NCBI RefSeq assembly: GCF_001884185.1
Contig: NZ_MAOE01000093.1
Span: 1-51,974, forward strand
Reading direction: 5' to 3'
Length of the DNA: 51,974 nt
DNA from: Bacillus albus
GTDB lineage: Bacteria; Bacillota; Bacilli; Bacillales; Bacillaceae_G
The notes beneath the pieces were generated by a model. That model saw nothing but the letters and a program-made list of their open reading frames with translations. It searched no databases and was not told where the DNA came from. Both the position numbers and the translations under genes were made by a program. Shown piece after piece: positions 17,032 to 24,624 of this stretch (position 1 is its first letter; every line of letters starts with the position of its first letter).

Positions 17032-17313
17032 CTATTTTAAATTACCTTCGTAAAAAGCAACTCCATTTTGAACATGTTTTAAATACCATGTAATCGTCCC
17101 GCCACAAACATTTTCATTAAAACTATTAGCATATACTCCATTTGAGTAATAAAGAGTTCTTTTGAATTTACCATTAGAATACTCATAAGGAATTGAGCAT
17201 TTTGCTTGTTTCGGAGAGTTCACAGCTTTTTGCGTATCAGCTGAAGCTGCCCCAATTCCCCCTGTTAATGCAGTACCAGTTGCCAATAGCCCTACTACTA
17301 ATTTCTTGAACAT
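17032..17313 (-). CDS. small secreted protein of unknown function
   Basis: A 93-aa protein with a clear signal peptide (MFKKLVVGLLATGTALTGG, cleavage near AASA-DT), giving a mature product of about 68 residues. The mature part is tyrosine- and asparagine-rich and beta-like ('GKFKRTLYYSNGVYANSF') with two cysteines that could form one disulfide (KCSIP and NVCGG). Small, single-disulfide exported proteins can be bacteriocins or inhibitors, but nothing here proves that. Strong ribosome site AAAGGGGG. Monocistronic. Confidence 0.7.
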   Translation of the reverse strand: MFKKLVVGLLATGTALTGGIGAASADTQKAVNSPKQAKCSIPYEYSNGKFKRTLYYSNGVYANSFNENVCGGTITWYLKHVQNGVAFYEGNLK

Positions 17314-17508
17314 AATAAATCCCCCTTTAATAGTTTTTATAGCTTACAACTTAAATGTATCACTTTTGTAATTTATGTAAATATCTTGAATATGTAGAAA
17401 TATTTATTTAACTTTTGGTAATATTGGGATTTTATTTTATCAAATGGAAAATAAAGGGTAAGTCAAAAAGTATGTAAAAATGCATAATAAATCAATCAGA
17501 TATTATGC

Positions 17509-17606
17509 TATACTCACAAAGAACTGATACAAAATTTCTTTAGATTGGAAAACTAAAGTCTTATCTACCTAAAAGGAAGGCGCCTAATGGCGTCTTTTTT
17601 TTATTT
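17509..17606 (+). ncRNA. candidate small RNA or short leader ending in a terminator
   Basis: A TATACT -10 at 17509-17514 is followed by about 60 nt without an ORF but with a CTTTAG...CTAAAG hairpin. A GGCGCC-TAAT-GGCGTC stem with eight Ts follows at 17575-17606. The -35 is weak. It is compatible with an RNA of about 85 nt just before the YjcZ gene (inference). Confidence 0.3.
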
Positions 17607-17717
17607 TCAAAAGGACCTGCTCTATTTACTCTTTAAAACATAAAGTAAAGTGAACCCGTTAAAATCAATGGAATGAACCCTAGTTTTACTCTTTTATCTA
17701 AAGGAGGCACTATTGTT
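17601..17717 (+). promoter_or_regulatory. conserved YjcZ leader, copy 1
   Basis: CAAAAGGACCTGCTC (17608-17622), 16 bp, CATAAAGTA (17639-17647), then AACCCGTTAAA and AAAGGAGG. The same elements in the same order precede the YjcZ genes at 36650 and 45715. CATAnnnTA resembles the -10 of mother-cell sigma-K/E promoters. Confidence 0.6.
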
Positions 17718-17828
17718 ATGGGATATGGTGGTAGTTGCGGCGAAGGCTGCGGTTTCGCTGGAGGATTTGCTTTATTAGTTGTATTATTTATTCTATTAAT
17801 CATTATCGGATGCAGTTGTTTCTGCTAA
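17718..17828 (+). CDS. YjcZ family sporulation-type micro-protein
   Basis: A 36-aa protein, MGYGGSCGEGCGFAGG followed by a hydrophobic segment and a CSCFC ending. The glycine/cysteine-rich head plus one transmembrane segment (about 17-31, [14 protein letters not shown]) is the YjcZ/SscA-like pattern found in Bacillus spores. AAAGGAGG ribosome site. It is one of three paralogues in this window. This copy has Glu at position 9 and an extra Cys (GCSCFC) compared with the other two. Confidence 0.85.
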   Translation: MGYGGSCGEGCGFAGGFALLVVLFILLIIIGCSCFC

Positions 17829-17838
17829 AAAAATATTA

Positions 17839-17871
17839 GAAAAGGTACCTATATATTAGGTACCTTTTCTT
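17839..17871 (+). terminator. terminator after YjcZ copy 1
   Basis: AAAAGGTACCTA, short loop, TAGGTACCTTTTCTTT. Confidence 0.85.
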
Positions 17872-18009
17872 TATGTTCCCTATTCATTATTGGGTTCCAA
17901 ACTTTTATAACAATCGAATATTTTTCGCATTTTTCATCCCTCAAATATGAATCGATTTCAGGCATGAACTTTTAACTAAAAGAATTTGGGGCCATTTTGT
18001 CCCGCAAAA

Positions 18010-18045
18010 GAAATACCTTTTATTTTAGTTAAAAGGTATTTTTAA
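18010..18045. terminator. bidirectional terminator downstream of the ATP-grasp operon
   Basis: AAATACCTTTT, 9-nt loop, AAAAGGTATTTTT. A/T-only flanks allow use in either direction. Confidence 0.6.
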
Positions 18046-18084
18046 AAATATACTTATTACAGAAGTAATTATCGGAATCTTCTT

Positions 18085-18160
18085 ACTTCTATTTCAAACT
18101 ACTCACAATAATTCAAACGCATGCACACCTGTATCTAGCTAGCCTAAACTAGATCATACG
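18085..18160 (-). pseudogene. decayed fragment of a dhaL C-terminus
   Basis: The sequence aligns with the last 25 codons of the dhaKL gene at 22780: the shared blocks CTATTTCAAACTAC and GCATG-CACCTG-ATCT-G-TAGCCTAA occur in the same order. In frame it keeps AGT TTG AAA TAG (Ser-Leu-Lys-stop) but has internal stops and a small deletion. It is probably a relic of a second dihydroxyacetone kinase gene or of a duplication. Confidence 0.55.
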
Positions 18161-18203
18161 ACAAAGATTACTTTAACAAAAGTTTTCACTAGAACCTTAT
18201 CTA

Positions 18204-19160
18204 TTATTTAACTGACTCTACTTGTTTCTCTAATTCTCTTCCAAGGAATGTAGCAAGTTCAAGCATACCAAATTGATTCGCTACAGACTCTGCGTCAGAA
18301 TTATAGTTTGTGTTTGTATTAATATCATACGTATAAATTGTTCCATCCGCACTGCGAATAAATTCAATACCAGCAACAGTTATTTCATTTTCTTTCAAAA
18401 ACTCTTTGTACTGTTCAATAATTGGCTCTTGGAAGTCTGATATAATTTCAAATTTTGTTGGCGCTTCTGTCTTACTCTCTTCTCCTACTGGGCAAAAAGC
18501 ATCTTGAATCGAGCATGCATCTGCTGGACAAAGTTCAAACCCTTCTGATGTATCTACTTTAACCGCATATACAAACTGGCCGCCCACAAACTCACAGCGT
18601 GTAATATATGGTTCTGGCGCTTCAATATATTGTTGGATTAAAGTAATTCCATCAATGGGTTCTTCAAACGCCGGACCATCCAAATATTGCTCTAAGGCAT
18701 CAATAGAATGAAAGAGTTGAACACCAAGGCCTTTCCCTGCACGGTTATGCTTTGTAATGAACGGTACTTCCCCTAACTCCCTCGCTGCTTTTACTATATG
18801 ATCACGGCCAACAGCACCAATTGTTTTCGGCACTTGTATCCCAAATTTTCTTAATGCTGCATATTGATTCAATTTACTTACTTCAAGGCGTAATGCACGA
18901 GACCCGTTAAATACTGTTCGTCCATATCCTTCTAGCCAAGAAAGAACCCCTTCAGTCAATTCAGGTGCATATCGATGCCCTCTCGTATGTGAAGAAGCAC
19001 TCATGCGGCTATAAAAAACACCTTTTGGAGGTTCTTGTTCTAATGAAAGTGTCCCTTCATTTAAAAGCCATTCCTCATACGGTAAATCCAGTTCCTCCAA
19101 CCTTTTCACTAAATGATTCGTCCATTCCTTATTCTCATGCAATATGTAAATTTTACTCAT
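18204..19160 (-). CDS. ATP-grasp (RimK-like) ligase in a SAM-riboswitch operon
   Basis: A 318-aa ATP-grasp protein. An N-terminal Rossmann-like part (about 1-95) is followed by the ATP-binding lid ('PFITKHNRAGKGLGVQLF' near 132-150), 'LIQQYIEAPEPYITRCEF' (about 170-187) and the Mg-binding end 'GIEFIRSADGTIYTYDINTNTNYN' with the D-x-N-x-N pattern. RimK-like enzymes join a carboxylate to an amine using ATP. It overlaps the upstream monooxygenase gene by 8 bp (19153-19160), implying coupled translation. The product is unknown; SAM-I control points to sulfur metabolism. Confidence 0.85.
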   Translation of the reverse strand: MSKIYILHENKEWTNHLVKRLEELDLPYEEWLLNEGTLSLEQEPPKGVFYSRMSASSHTRGHRYAPELTEGVLSWLEGYGRTVFNGSRALRLEVSKLNQYAALRKFGIQVPKTIGAVGRDHIVKAARELGEVPFITKHNRAGKGLGVQLFHSIDALEQYLDGPAFEEPIDGITLIQQYIEAPEPYITRCEFVGGQFVYAVKVDTSEGFELCPADACSIQDAFCPVGEESKTEAPTKFEIISDFQEPIIEQYKEFLKENEITVAGIEFIRSADGTIYTYDINTNTNYNSDAESVANQFGMLELATFLGRELEKQVESVK

Positions 19161-20211
19161 TTGTAATCAATTCCTTTCTTTTTGCTTCAACTAATGGCAT
19201 CACTTTTTCAGAAAATCGTTTCATCTCTTCAAACTGTGGTGAAAATTGTAAAAGTAATAACGTCACACCGACTTCTTCAAAAGCAAGTATCCTTTCTGCA
19301 ATTTGTTCTGGTGTTCCGATTAAATTAGGACGTAACCCGCGATTCGATACGGAATAATCATTGAGCTTCACTTGCTGTTCCAACTGCGATTTACTCACAA
19401 AGTCTTGGTAACCCGCGTAACCTAACGCATCATCTTTCACATTCGTTATGCGTCTCCATTCTTCTAACGCCTCTTCTTCTGTATCACGACAAATGACGTA
19501 AGCTGCAAGCCCAAATGACTGCAATGGCTCCTCTGTCACTTTCTTTCTACGATTCTTCATATCTTCTATTTTCACAGATACTTCTTCCACTGTTCCCCCG
19601 TGCATTACATATGCATCCGCGTGATTTACAATGACCTCTTTTCCTCGCTCACTCTCACCACCTGCATAAAGCTTAATGCCTTGTTTCTGCACAGGTTTTG
19701 GACTTAAATGTGTATGCTGAAGCTCATAAAAGTTCCCCTTATAAGAAAACTCGCCTTCTTTCCAAAGCTCTTTCAAAATTGTTACAAATTCCTCTGTGCG
19801 ATCATATCTTTCATCGTGCGCGGTAAATACTCCGCCGTACTGTCTCGCTTCTTCTTCCCACCATGCTGAAACTACATTCAATGTAAAACGACCATTACTT
19901 AATTGATCGATATTCGCTGCCATTTTCGCTGTAACTGCTGGATTATGGAAGCCAGGTCTTACAGCTGTCATAATCTCTAATTTATCCGTTACTGCTGCAA
20001 GCGCTGCCGCAGTTGTCCACACCTCTAAACTTGGTGCTGAAACACCTTTTATATCATTTAAATTTAATTCTGCAATCAGTGTTGTTGAAAAACCTAATTG
20101 TTCTGCCGCTTGTGCTGTTTGTTTTGCATACTCAAACGTAGGCGGCATAGATTCATCATCTACATTTCGAAGCCATCCTCCAAAAATCGGTAACCAAAAA
20201 CCGTACTCCAC
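19153..20211 (-). CDS. LLM-class flavin-dependent monooxygenase (SsuD-like)
   Basis: A 352-aa TIM-barrel luciferase-like monooxygenase. The start 'EYGFWLPIFGGWLRN', the FMN-phosphate region 'RFTLNVVSAWWEEEARQYG', 'HLSPKPVQKQGIKLYAGGESERGKE' and the C-terminal 'IAERILAFEEVGVTLLLLQFSP' are typical of the alkanesulfonate/dimethylsulfone monooxygenase branch. It probably uses FMNH2 from a reductase encoded elsewhere to cleave a C-S bond (inference). It is the first gene after a SAM-I riboswitch and is translationally coupled to the ATP-grasp gene. RBS: AAAGGGGGAA before the ATG. Confidence 0.88.
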   Translation of the reverse strand: MEYGFWLPIFGGWLRNVDDESMPPTFEYAKQTAQAAEQLGFSTTLIAELNLNDIKGVSAPSLEVWTTAAALAAVTDKLEIMTAVRPGFHNPAVTAKMAANIDQLSNGRFTLNVVSAWWEEEARQYGGVFTAHDERYDRTEEFVTILKELWKEGEFSYKGNFYELQHTHLSPKPVQKQGIKLYAGGESERGKEVIVNHADAYVMHGGTVEEVSVKIEDMKNRRKKVTEEPLQSFGLAAYVICRDTEEEALEEWRRITNVKDDALGYAGYQDFVSKSQLEQQVKLNDYSVSNRGLRPNLIGTPEQIAERILAFEEVGVTLLLLQFSPQFEEMKRFSEKVMPLVEAKRKELITNE

Positions 20212-20240
20212 TACCTATTCCCCCTTTAACTTTTAGCCAT

Positions 20241-20399
20241 AAAAAAAGCTACTCTTATCGAAATAAGAGTAGCCTTCTTGACTAAGTGAACCGCTCTTAT
20301 CTTTCAGGTGTTTTTTTCACCTGCAGGATTTGGCACCTTTCGTCTAAAACGAGGTTGCCGAAGTTTCATAGGGCCCGTCCCTCCACTTCTCAACATAAG
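20241..20399 (-). promoter_or_regulatory. SAM-I (S-box) riboswitch with terminator
   Basis: The minus strand reads, in order, CTTATG...GTGGAGGGA, GGGCCCTATGAAAC, TTCGGCAACC, GGTGCCAAATCCTGCAG and GAAAGATAAG: the conserved S-box core (20296-20399). It is followed by the intrinsic terminator GCTACTCTTAT with an eight-T tail (20241-20274). High SAM should end transcription before the monooxygenase gene. Confidence 0.97.
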
Positions 20400-20418
20400 A
20401 ATTGTTTGATTTCCATTT

Positions 20419-20447
20419 ATTATAATCATCAGAATAATAAAAATCAA
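20419..20447 (-). promoter_or_regulatory. sigma-A promoter of the SAM-riboswitch operon
   Basis: On the minus strand TTGATT, 17 bp, TATAAT. It lies 20 bp upstream of the riboswitch core. Confidence 0.8.
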
Positions 20448-20778
20448 TCTTTTAATACTTATTTTTCCGATATACATTAAATGATATATGAAAAATCATA
20501 TTTTTATAGAGATTTATAAGGGGATTATGTTGTTTTACTTGCAGATATATAAAGGGTATGTTGTATCATTCCGAAAACATCATTTATAACCAAGTTGCTT
20601 TCAGAATAATAGACACGAAATTTCATGTTACATGCAAATAAACAAGGAACCTATTAGTCGGTTCCTTGTTTATTTGGCTAAAGCAGACTTATTTGGAGAA
20701 GCCAAATAAAAGTTAAATCCACTCCTATTTAACATCCCCCTTCAGATATATGACAGTAAAGAATACATCATCACGTTA
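20448..20778. other. gene-free stretch with two inverted repeats
   Basis: A terminator-like hairpin (AACAAGGAACC...GGTTCCTTGTT, 20641-20671) and a 10-bp inverted repeat TTATTTGGCT (20670-20679) / AGCCAAATAA (20700-20709). Only a doubtful 20-codon ORF at about 20528 precedes them. An unannotated plus-strand transcript could end here. Confidence 0.4.
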
Positions 20779-21168
20779 TCAGCAAGTAAAAGTGTATTCT
20801 GCATTTCTGAAAACAGTAGATGGCAGATTGTGACCTGCTGAATCTGCTAAAAAAGAATATACAAGCACATCCTTAACATCATCTTTATTTCCACTAATAA
20901 TGACATCAAGAAAATCTTCTATGTGGAATTCTGGCGTAAACAACACAATCTTAGTTGTTCTGTTTGGTTCTAAAGAAACAAAAGTTCGGGAGATTTCAAC
21001 TAATTCATTTTGAGTTGGGAAAAAAGTATTTGGACTTCTCTTAACAGTTACCGTTACATTACTAGTATGGCAGCGTGAATCATTGTTTAACATAATGTTG
21101 AGAGCAGTTGGAATAATCCCATTTTCAGAAACTGGAACTCGAAACACCCCAGTAGATTTATGAGCCAT
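20779..21168 (-). CDS. conserved-looking beta-rich protein of unknown function
   Basis: A 129-aa protein without signal peptide or membrane span. Long alternating hydrophobic strands ('SNVTVTVKRSP', 'RTTKIVLFTPEF', 'VLVYSFLADS') suggest an immunoglobulin-like beta sandwich, and the chain ends in 'AEYTFTC' with a C-terminal cysteine. ATG at 21168 is preferred since AAAGGATG lies at a proper distance; the frame extends 6 codons to a TTG that overlaps this ribosome site. I do not recognise the family. A spore- or cell-surface structural role is conceivable but not supported. Confidence 0.65.
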   Translation of the reverse strand: MAHKSTGVFRVPVSENGIIPTALNIMLNNDSRCHTSNVTVTVKRSPNTFFPTQNELVEISRTFVSLEPNRTTKIVLFTPEFHIEDFLDVIISGNKDDVKDVLVYSFLADSAGHNLPSTVFRNAEYTFTC

Positions 21169-21460
21169 ATAATCACATCCTTTCAAAATAAAATATATTT
21201 ACAATATATTAAATGCACGAAACGTTCATTTTGATAGGGACAAATTATATGATTAATATATCTATAATAACCCTCGGTATTACTAAGCTAAGGATTTAAA
21301 AGATTAACAAATATCGTGAGACCCAATCGAATGTATATGAAAAGTAAAAAGAATAAGGTGTCTAAAAGATCACCTATTTCGAGCCAATAATGAGACATTA
21401 TGTTAATCTTATATGTATAGTTGCGCAAAATTGAGAAACTTAAGGAGACAGATCAATTTT

Positions 21461-22012
21461 ATGAGAAAATTATTCATATTACTTACTTTCATTCTAGTAT
21501 TAGTCAGTGTTACGGCTGCTTGCACACAAGATAAGAAAGATAGTGCCGTTGAAAATGTTCCATTAGAAAAACCAACCGCAAAAAATGAAAATGAAGAATT
21601 AATAAACTTTGAAGAAGAAGAAGATATGAGTCGCTTGGAACAAGGTATTTTATTAGTTGGTGAGAGTGTTAAGGGAGGCTATTACTTGAGCGCCGTTAAA
21701 AGTGCATATTTAAATGATAGCAACGATTCTATCGTTGTTAATGTCTCTGTAAAAAATGTACGAGGTCAAATGATTGGACTATCAGAATTAAAATATAAAT
21801 TAAAAGATGAAAAAGACGGAAAAACTTATGAAGGAAAGGTGCTTGACCAAAACCCTTCTGATATACAAGTTAAACCAAATGAAACGGTAGAATTAAAAAT
21901 AGCTTTTGAAGTACCAAGTACCGCAGATGAATATATGTTTTATATTGAAAGCTCTTTAGATCCTATAGGAGCACACTGGAAAATTGATAAGCTGCAATCA
22001 CAAAAAAACTAA
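21461..22012 (+). CDS. lipoprotein with DUF4352-like domain
   Basis: A 183-aa putative lipoprotein: N-terminal MRKLFILLTFILVLVSV with lipobox TAAC (Cys about 20), a charged linker of about 40 residues, then a beta-sandwich similar to the telokin-like DUF4352 fold ('DSIVVNVSVKNVRGQ', 'YKLKDEKDGKTYEG', 'VKPNETVELKIAFEVP'). It is anchored outside the membrane. ATG 21461 is chosen because it begins the signal peptide; the frame is open 16 codons upstream. AAGGAGA lies 12 bp before the start, slightly far. Confidence 0.8.
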   Translation: MRKLFILLTFILVLVSVTAACTQDKKDSAVENVPLEKPTAKNENEELINFEEEEDMSRLEQGILLVGESVKGGYYLSAVKSAYLNDSNDSIVVNVSVKNVRGQMIGLSELKYKLKDEKDGKTYEGKVLDQNPSDIQVKPNETVELKIAFEVPSTADEYMFYIESSLDPIGAHWKIDKLQSQKN

Positions 22013-22078
22013 GTCTCAAATAAGCAAAAAGCAATGAAAAAATTTGATATAGATACAAATGAATAATATATAAGCATA

Positions 22079-22112
22079 AAACCATCGATTTAATGAATCG
22101 TTGGTTTTTTTT
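22079..22112 (+). terminator. terminator after the lipoprotein gene
   Basis: AACCATCGATT, loop, AATCGTTGGTT, eight Ts. Confidence 0.8.
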
Positions 22113-22141
22113 CAAAAAATGCTCCATTAAAAACTAGGAGA

Positions 22142-22174
22142 CAAAAAAACTAATCCCTAAAAGAGATTAGTTCA
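22142..22174 (-). terminator. terminator after the SH3 protein gene
   Basis: On the minus strand GAACTAATC, loop, GGATTAGTTTTTTTG. Confidence 0.8.
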
Positions 22175-22207
22175 ATATATCCAGAGTTATTATTATAGTA
22201 CATAGTT

Positions 22208-22558
22208 TTATGAGCAAACGTTATATAATGTTGTGTGGGACACATAACCTGTCATCCCTTTATAAGTAACTTTTAACCACTGTTTAGAATTACTATAATG
22301 CCCTTGAACATACTCACCTGTTACCCATGTGCCAGTAATTTTCTGACCACTAGTAAATGTATGCAAGACAGGTGATCCCACAGTGTAACCACTGCGCATC
22401 TTTGCACCATATGTACCTACCGTACCTCCCTTTGCACAAGCTGCTACTACTGTTTCATTTTCAGTAGTATTCGTAGCCGCGAAAGCAGAGCCGTTAAATG
22501 TAAACAAAGTAAAGATAAAAGCTGTTAATAAAGTAAAAATAGATAAGCGACGTAACAA
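22208..22558 (-). CDS. secreted single SH3b-domain protein
   Basis: A 116-aa exported protein with a signal peptide (cleavage near GSAFA-AT) and one bacterial SH3 domain at about 45-112: 'YGAKMRSGYTVGSPVLHTFTSG', 'ITGTWVTGEYVQG', 'QWLKVTYKGMTGYVSHTTL'. SH3b modules commonly bind peptidoglycan. Two cysteines (about 41 and 115) bracket the domain and could form a disulfide. The start is TTG, 8 bp after GGGGG; no in-frame ATG would preserve the signal peptide. Confidence 0.82.
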   Translation of the reverse strand: MLRRLSIFTLLTAFIFTLFTFNGSAFAATNTTENETVVAACAKGGTVGTYGAKMRSGYTVGSPVLHTFTSGQKITGTWVTGEYVQGHYSNSKQWLKVTYKGMTGYVSHTTLYNVCS

Positions 22559-22740
22559 AATAAATTCCCCCTTTTTTATAATTTATTTCTTCACAAACGA
22601 TTATCTTAAATATTCTAAATATTTTCAATATATTAATATTGAGAAATATTAGTTGTATTTTTGAAATAAGATTTTATCAAAAATATTAACAAACTCATAT
22701 TTTACAGAGAGCCCGAAAGTAGTCTTCTACCAACTATATA

Positions 22741-22776
22741 AAAGCCCCTCCACCTTAAGGCAAAGGGACTTTCTCA
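22741..22776 (-). terminator. terminator after dhaKL
   Basis: On the minus strand AAAGTCCCTTTGCCTTAAGGTGGAGGGGCTTTTAT: imperfect stem ending in a T-run, directly after the dhaKL stop. Confidence 0.65.
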
Positions 22777-22779
22777 TTC

Positions 22780-24531
22780 CTATTTCAAACTACCCGCAAT
22801 CTCCGTAAAGATAACTCCAAGTGCATGTGCACCTGCATCTGGATAGCCTAAGCTTCTTTCGCCAACTGTACCAGCGCGGCCCATGCGAGCTACGATTTCT
22901 TTCGTATACTCTGCTCCTTTAACCGCTGCTTCCGCTCCTTTTTCAAAGGCAGTTTTTATGTCTTCTTCGTTTGAAGCGCTAGCTAACCAAGAGTCTACAC
23001 ATGGAGCAAGTGCGTCAACAAGTGTTTTGTCACCAACTACTGCTCCTCTGCCGAATGATCTTTCACCGATAGATTGTATGCCTTGCAGAGCCGCTTGCAA
23101 CATTTCAGCGAATTCTTTCACTGTTAACTCTCGTTTTTCGCCTGCCGCTTTACTAGCTGCGCGGAATGCACCGCCCCAAATTGGACCAGATGCGCCGCCG
23201 CAATGTTCCATAATAATCATGGAGCAACCGTCAAGGAATGATCCGATCGTTACGTTCTCTTGATCTACAATAGAATGCCACTCACGTTTTAATTGCTTAA
23301 ATCCTTTTGCCACACTCATTCCGAAGTCGCCGTCACCAGCGTGCGTGTCTAACTCACAGAACGGTACTTCGTTTTTAATAATAATATCGCTCATTTTATC
23401 AACGAGATAAATCATGTTGTTTAATGTAATAACATTATTTTTAATAACAGCGTGCTCTTCTGGCGTTTCTAGTTCAAATGAAACTTCCTTCTCTTCTGTC
23501 TCTTCAAGCACATTTACGTATTCTACACTTTCAACTGGTCCATCTACTTTAAATGCTGGTGTATTACACTCTTTTGATAGTAATGTTTTTAACTCATCAT
23601 CTAATTTCATTACTGTTAAAGACATACCAGCCATATCGATACTCGTCATATAGTTACCGACGAATACTCTATTGATTTTAATGTTTCTAGCAGCTAATTC
23701 TCGCGTCACTGCGTTGTTAAATAAGTAAAGTTCTTGCAGTGGTGTTCCGCCAAAACCGTTAACTAGAAGCGCAATTTCTTCGCCGTCTTTTACTCCTAAA
23801 TCTTTTACAAGATCGTTTGTCATACGGTTCGCTAGTTCATCTGCTGACAACATTTTTTCACGTTTAATTCCTGGTTCACCGTGAATACCTACGCCGTATT
23901 CCATTTCATCTTCTGCAAGTGTGAAAGTAGGTGATCCGCTCGCTGGAACTGTACAAGACGTTAGCGCTAAACCGATTGTGCGTACGTTAGCCGCTGCTTT
24001 TTCTGCGACAGCTTTCACCGCTCCTAAATCCATACCTGCTTCCGCTGCTGCGCCAGCAATTTTATGAACTAAAATAACGCCCGCAACGCCGCGGCGTCCT
24101 ACTGTGTACAGGCTATCTTCTACCGCAATATCATCGTCCACTTTTACGTAATCTACTTCAATTCCATCTTCCGTCGCTAAATGAGCACCGTTTTTGAAAT
24201 TCATAATATCGCCGCTGTAATTTTTAATAATTAATAACGTACCTTTTTTACTAGCTGTCTCTTTAATTGCTTGATACACCTGAATTTGTGAAGGCGAAGC
24301 AAACACATCTCCGCACACTGCCGCATCTAACATTCCTTTTCCGACTAGTCCTGCATGCGCTGGCTCATGACCACTACCGCCGCCACTAATTAATGTTACT
24401 TTATTTTCGTTCATTTCTTTCTTCTTAATGACTTTATATTTTTTCAAAAGCTCAAGCTCTGGGTGCGCCATCACCATTCCGTTGCACATTTCCATTACTA
24501 ATGTTTCTGGTTTGTTTATAATCTTTTTCAT
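22780..24531 (-). CDS. dhaKL: ATP-dependent dihydroxyacetone kinase, DhaK-DhaL fusion
   Basis: A 583-aa fused kinase. The DhaK half (about 1-335) has 'SGGGSGHEPAHAG' and the substrate-binding H217 in GVGIHGEPG, which forms a hemiaminal with dihydroxyacetone. The DhaL half (about 365-583) has the Mg/ATP motif 'DTHAGDGDFG' and 'HCGGASGPIWGGAFRAA'. With DhaK and DhaL fused and no PTS subunit DhaM nearby, it should use ATP directly, making dihydroxyacetone phosphate. It is divergent from dhaS-dhaQ; the shared intergenic region holds a DhaS-type operator and a CcpA-like site. RBS: GAGGGAG. Confidence 0.95.
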   Translation of the reverse strand: MKKIINKPETLVMEMCNGMVMAHPELELLKKYKVIKKKEMNENKVTLISGGGSGHEPAHAGLVGKGMLDAAVCGDVFASPSQIQVYQAIKETASKKGTLLIIKNYSGDIMNFKNGAHLATEDGIEVDYVKVDDDIAVEDSLYTVGRRGVAGVILVHKIAGAAAEAGMDLGAVKAVAEKAAANVRTIGLALTSCTVPASGSPTFTLAEDEMEYGVGIHGEPGIKREKMLSADELANRMTNDLVKDLGVKDGEEIALLVNGFGGTPLQELYLFNNAVTRELAARNIKINRVFVGNYMTSIDMAGMSLTVMKLDDELKTLLSKECNTPAFKVDGPVESVEYVNVLEETEEKEVSFELETPEEHAVIKNNVITLNNMIYLVDKMSDIIIKNEVPFCELDTHAGDGDFGMSVAKGFKQLKREWHSIVDQENVTIGSFLDGCSMIIMEHCGGASGPIWGGAFRAASKAAGEKRELTVKEFAEMLQAALQGIQSIGERSFGRGAVVGDKTLVDALAPCVDSWLASASNEEDIKTAFEKGAEAAVKGAEYTKEIVARMGRAGTVGERSLGYPDAGAHALGVIFTEIAGSLK

Positions 24532-24603
24532 TGTGCTTCTCCCTCAATTCCTTTAATATATTGTGATATATTTGAAATCTTCTTCTTACTATCCATGTTA
24601 AAA

Positions 24604-24617
24604 TGAAAGCGTTTTAT
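24604..24617. promoter_or_regulatory. CcpA cre-like site upstream of dhaKL
   Basis: TGAAAGCGTTTTAT matches the cre consensus TGWAANCGNTNWCA at all but the last two positions. It lies 73 bp before the dhaKL start. Confidence 0.5.
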
Positions 24618-24624
24618 AGTAAAC

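Noticed and set aside
20528-20593. 20-codon ORF after AAGGGG, before a terminator
   Set aside because: Too short and without recognisable sequence; retained only as a note in the gap entry.
22883-23653. Two plus-strand frames of 126 and 79 codons inside dhaKL
   Set aside because: Antisense shadows of a well-supported kinase gene; Ala/Ser-rich with no ribosome site.
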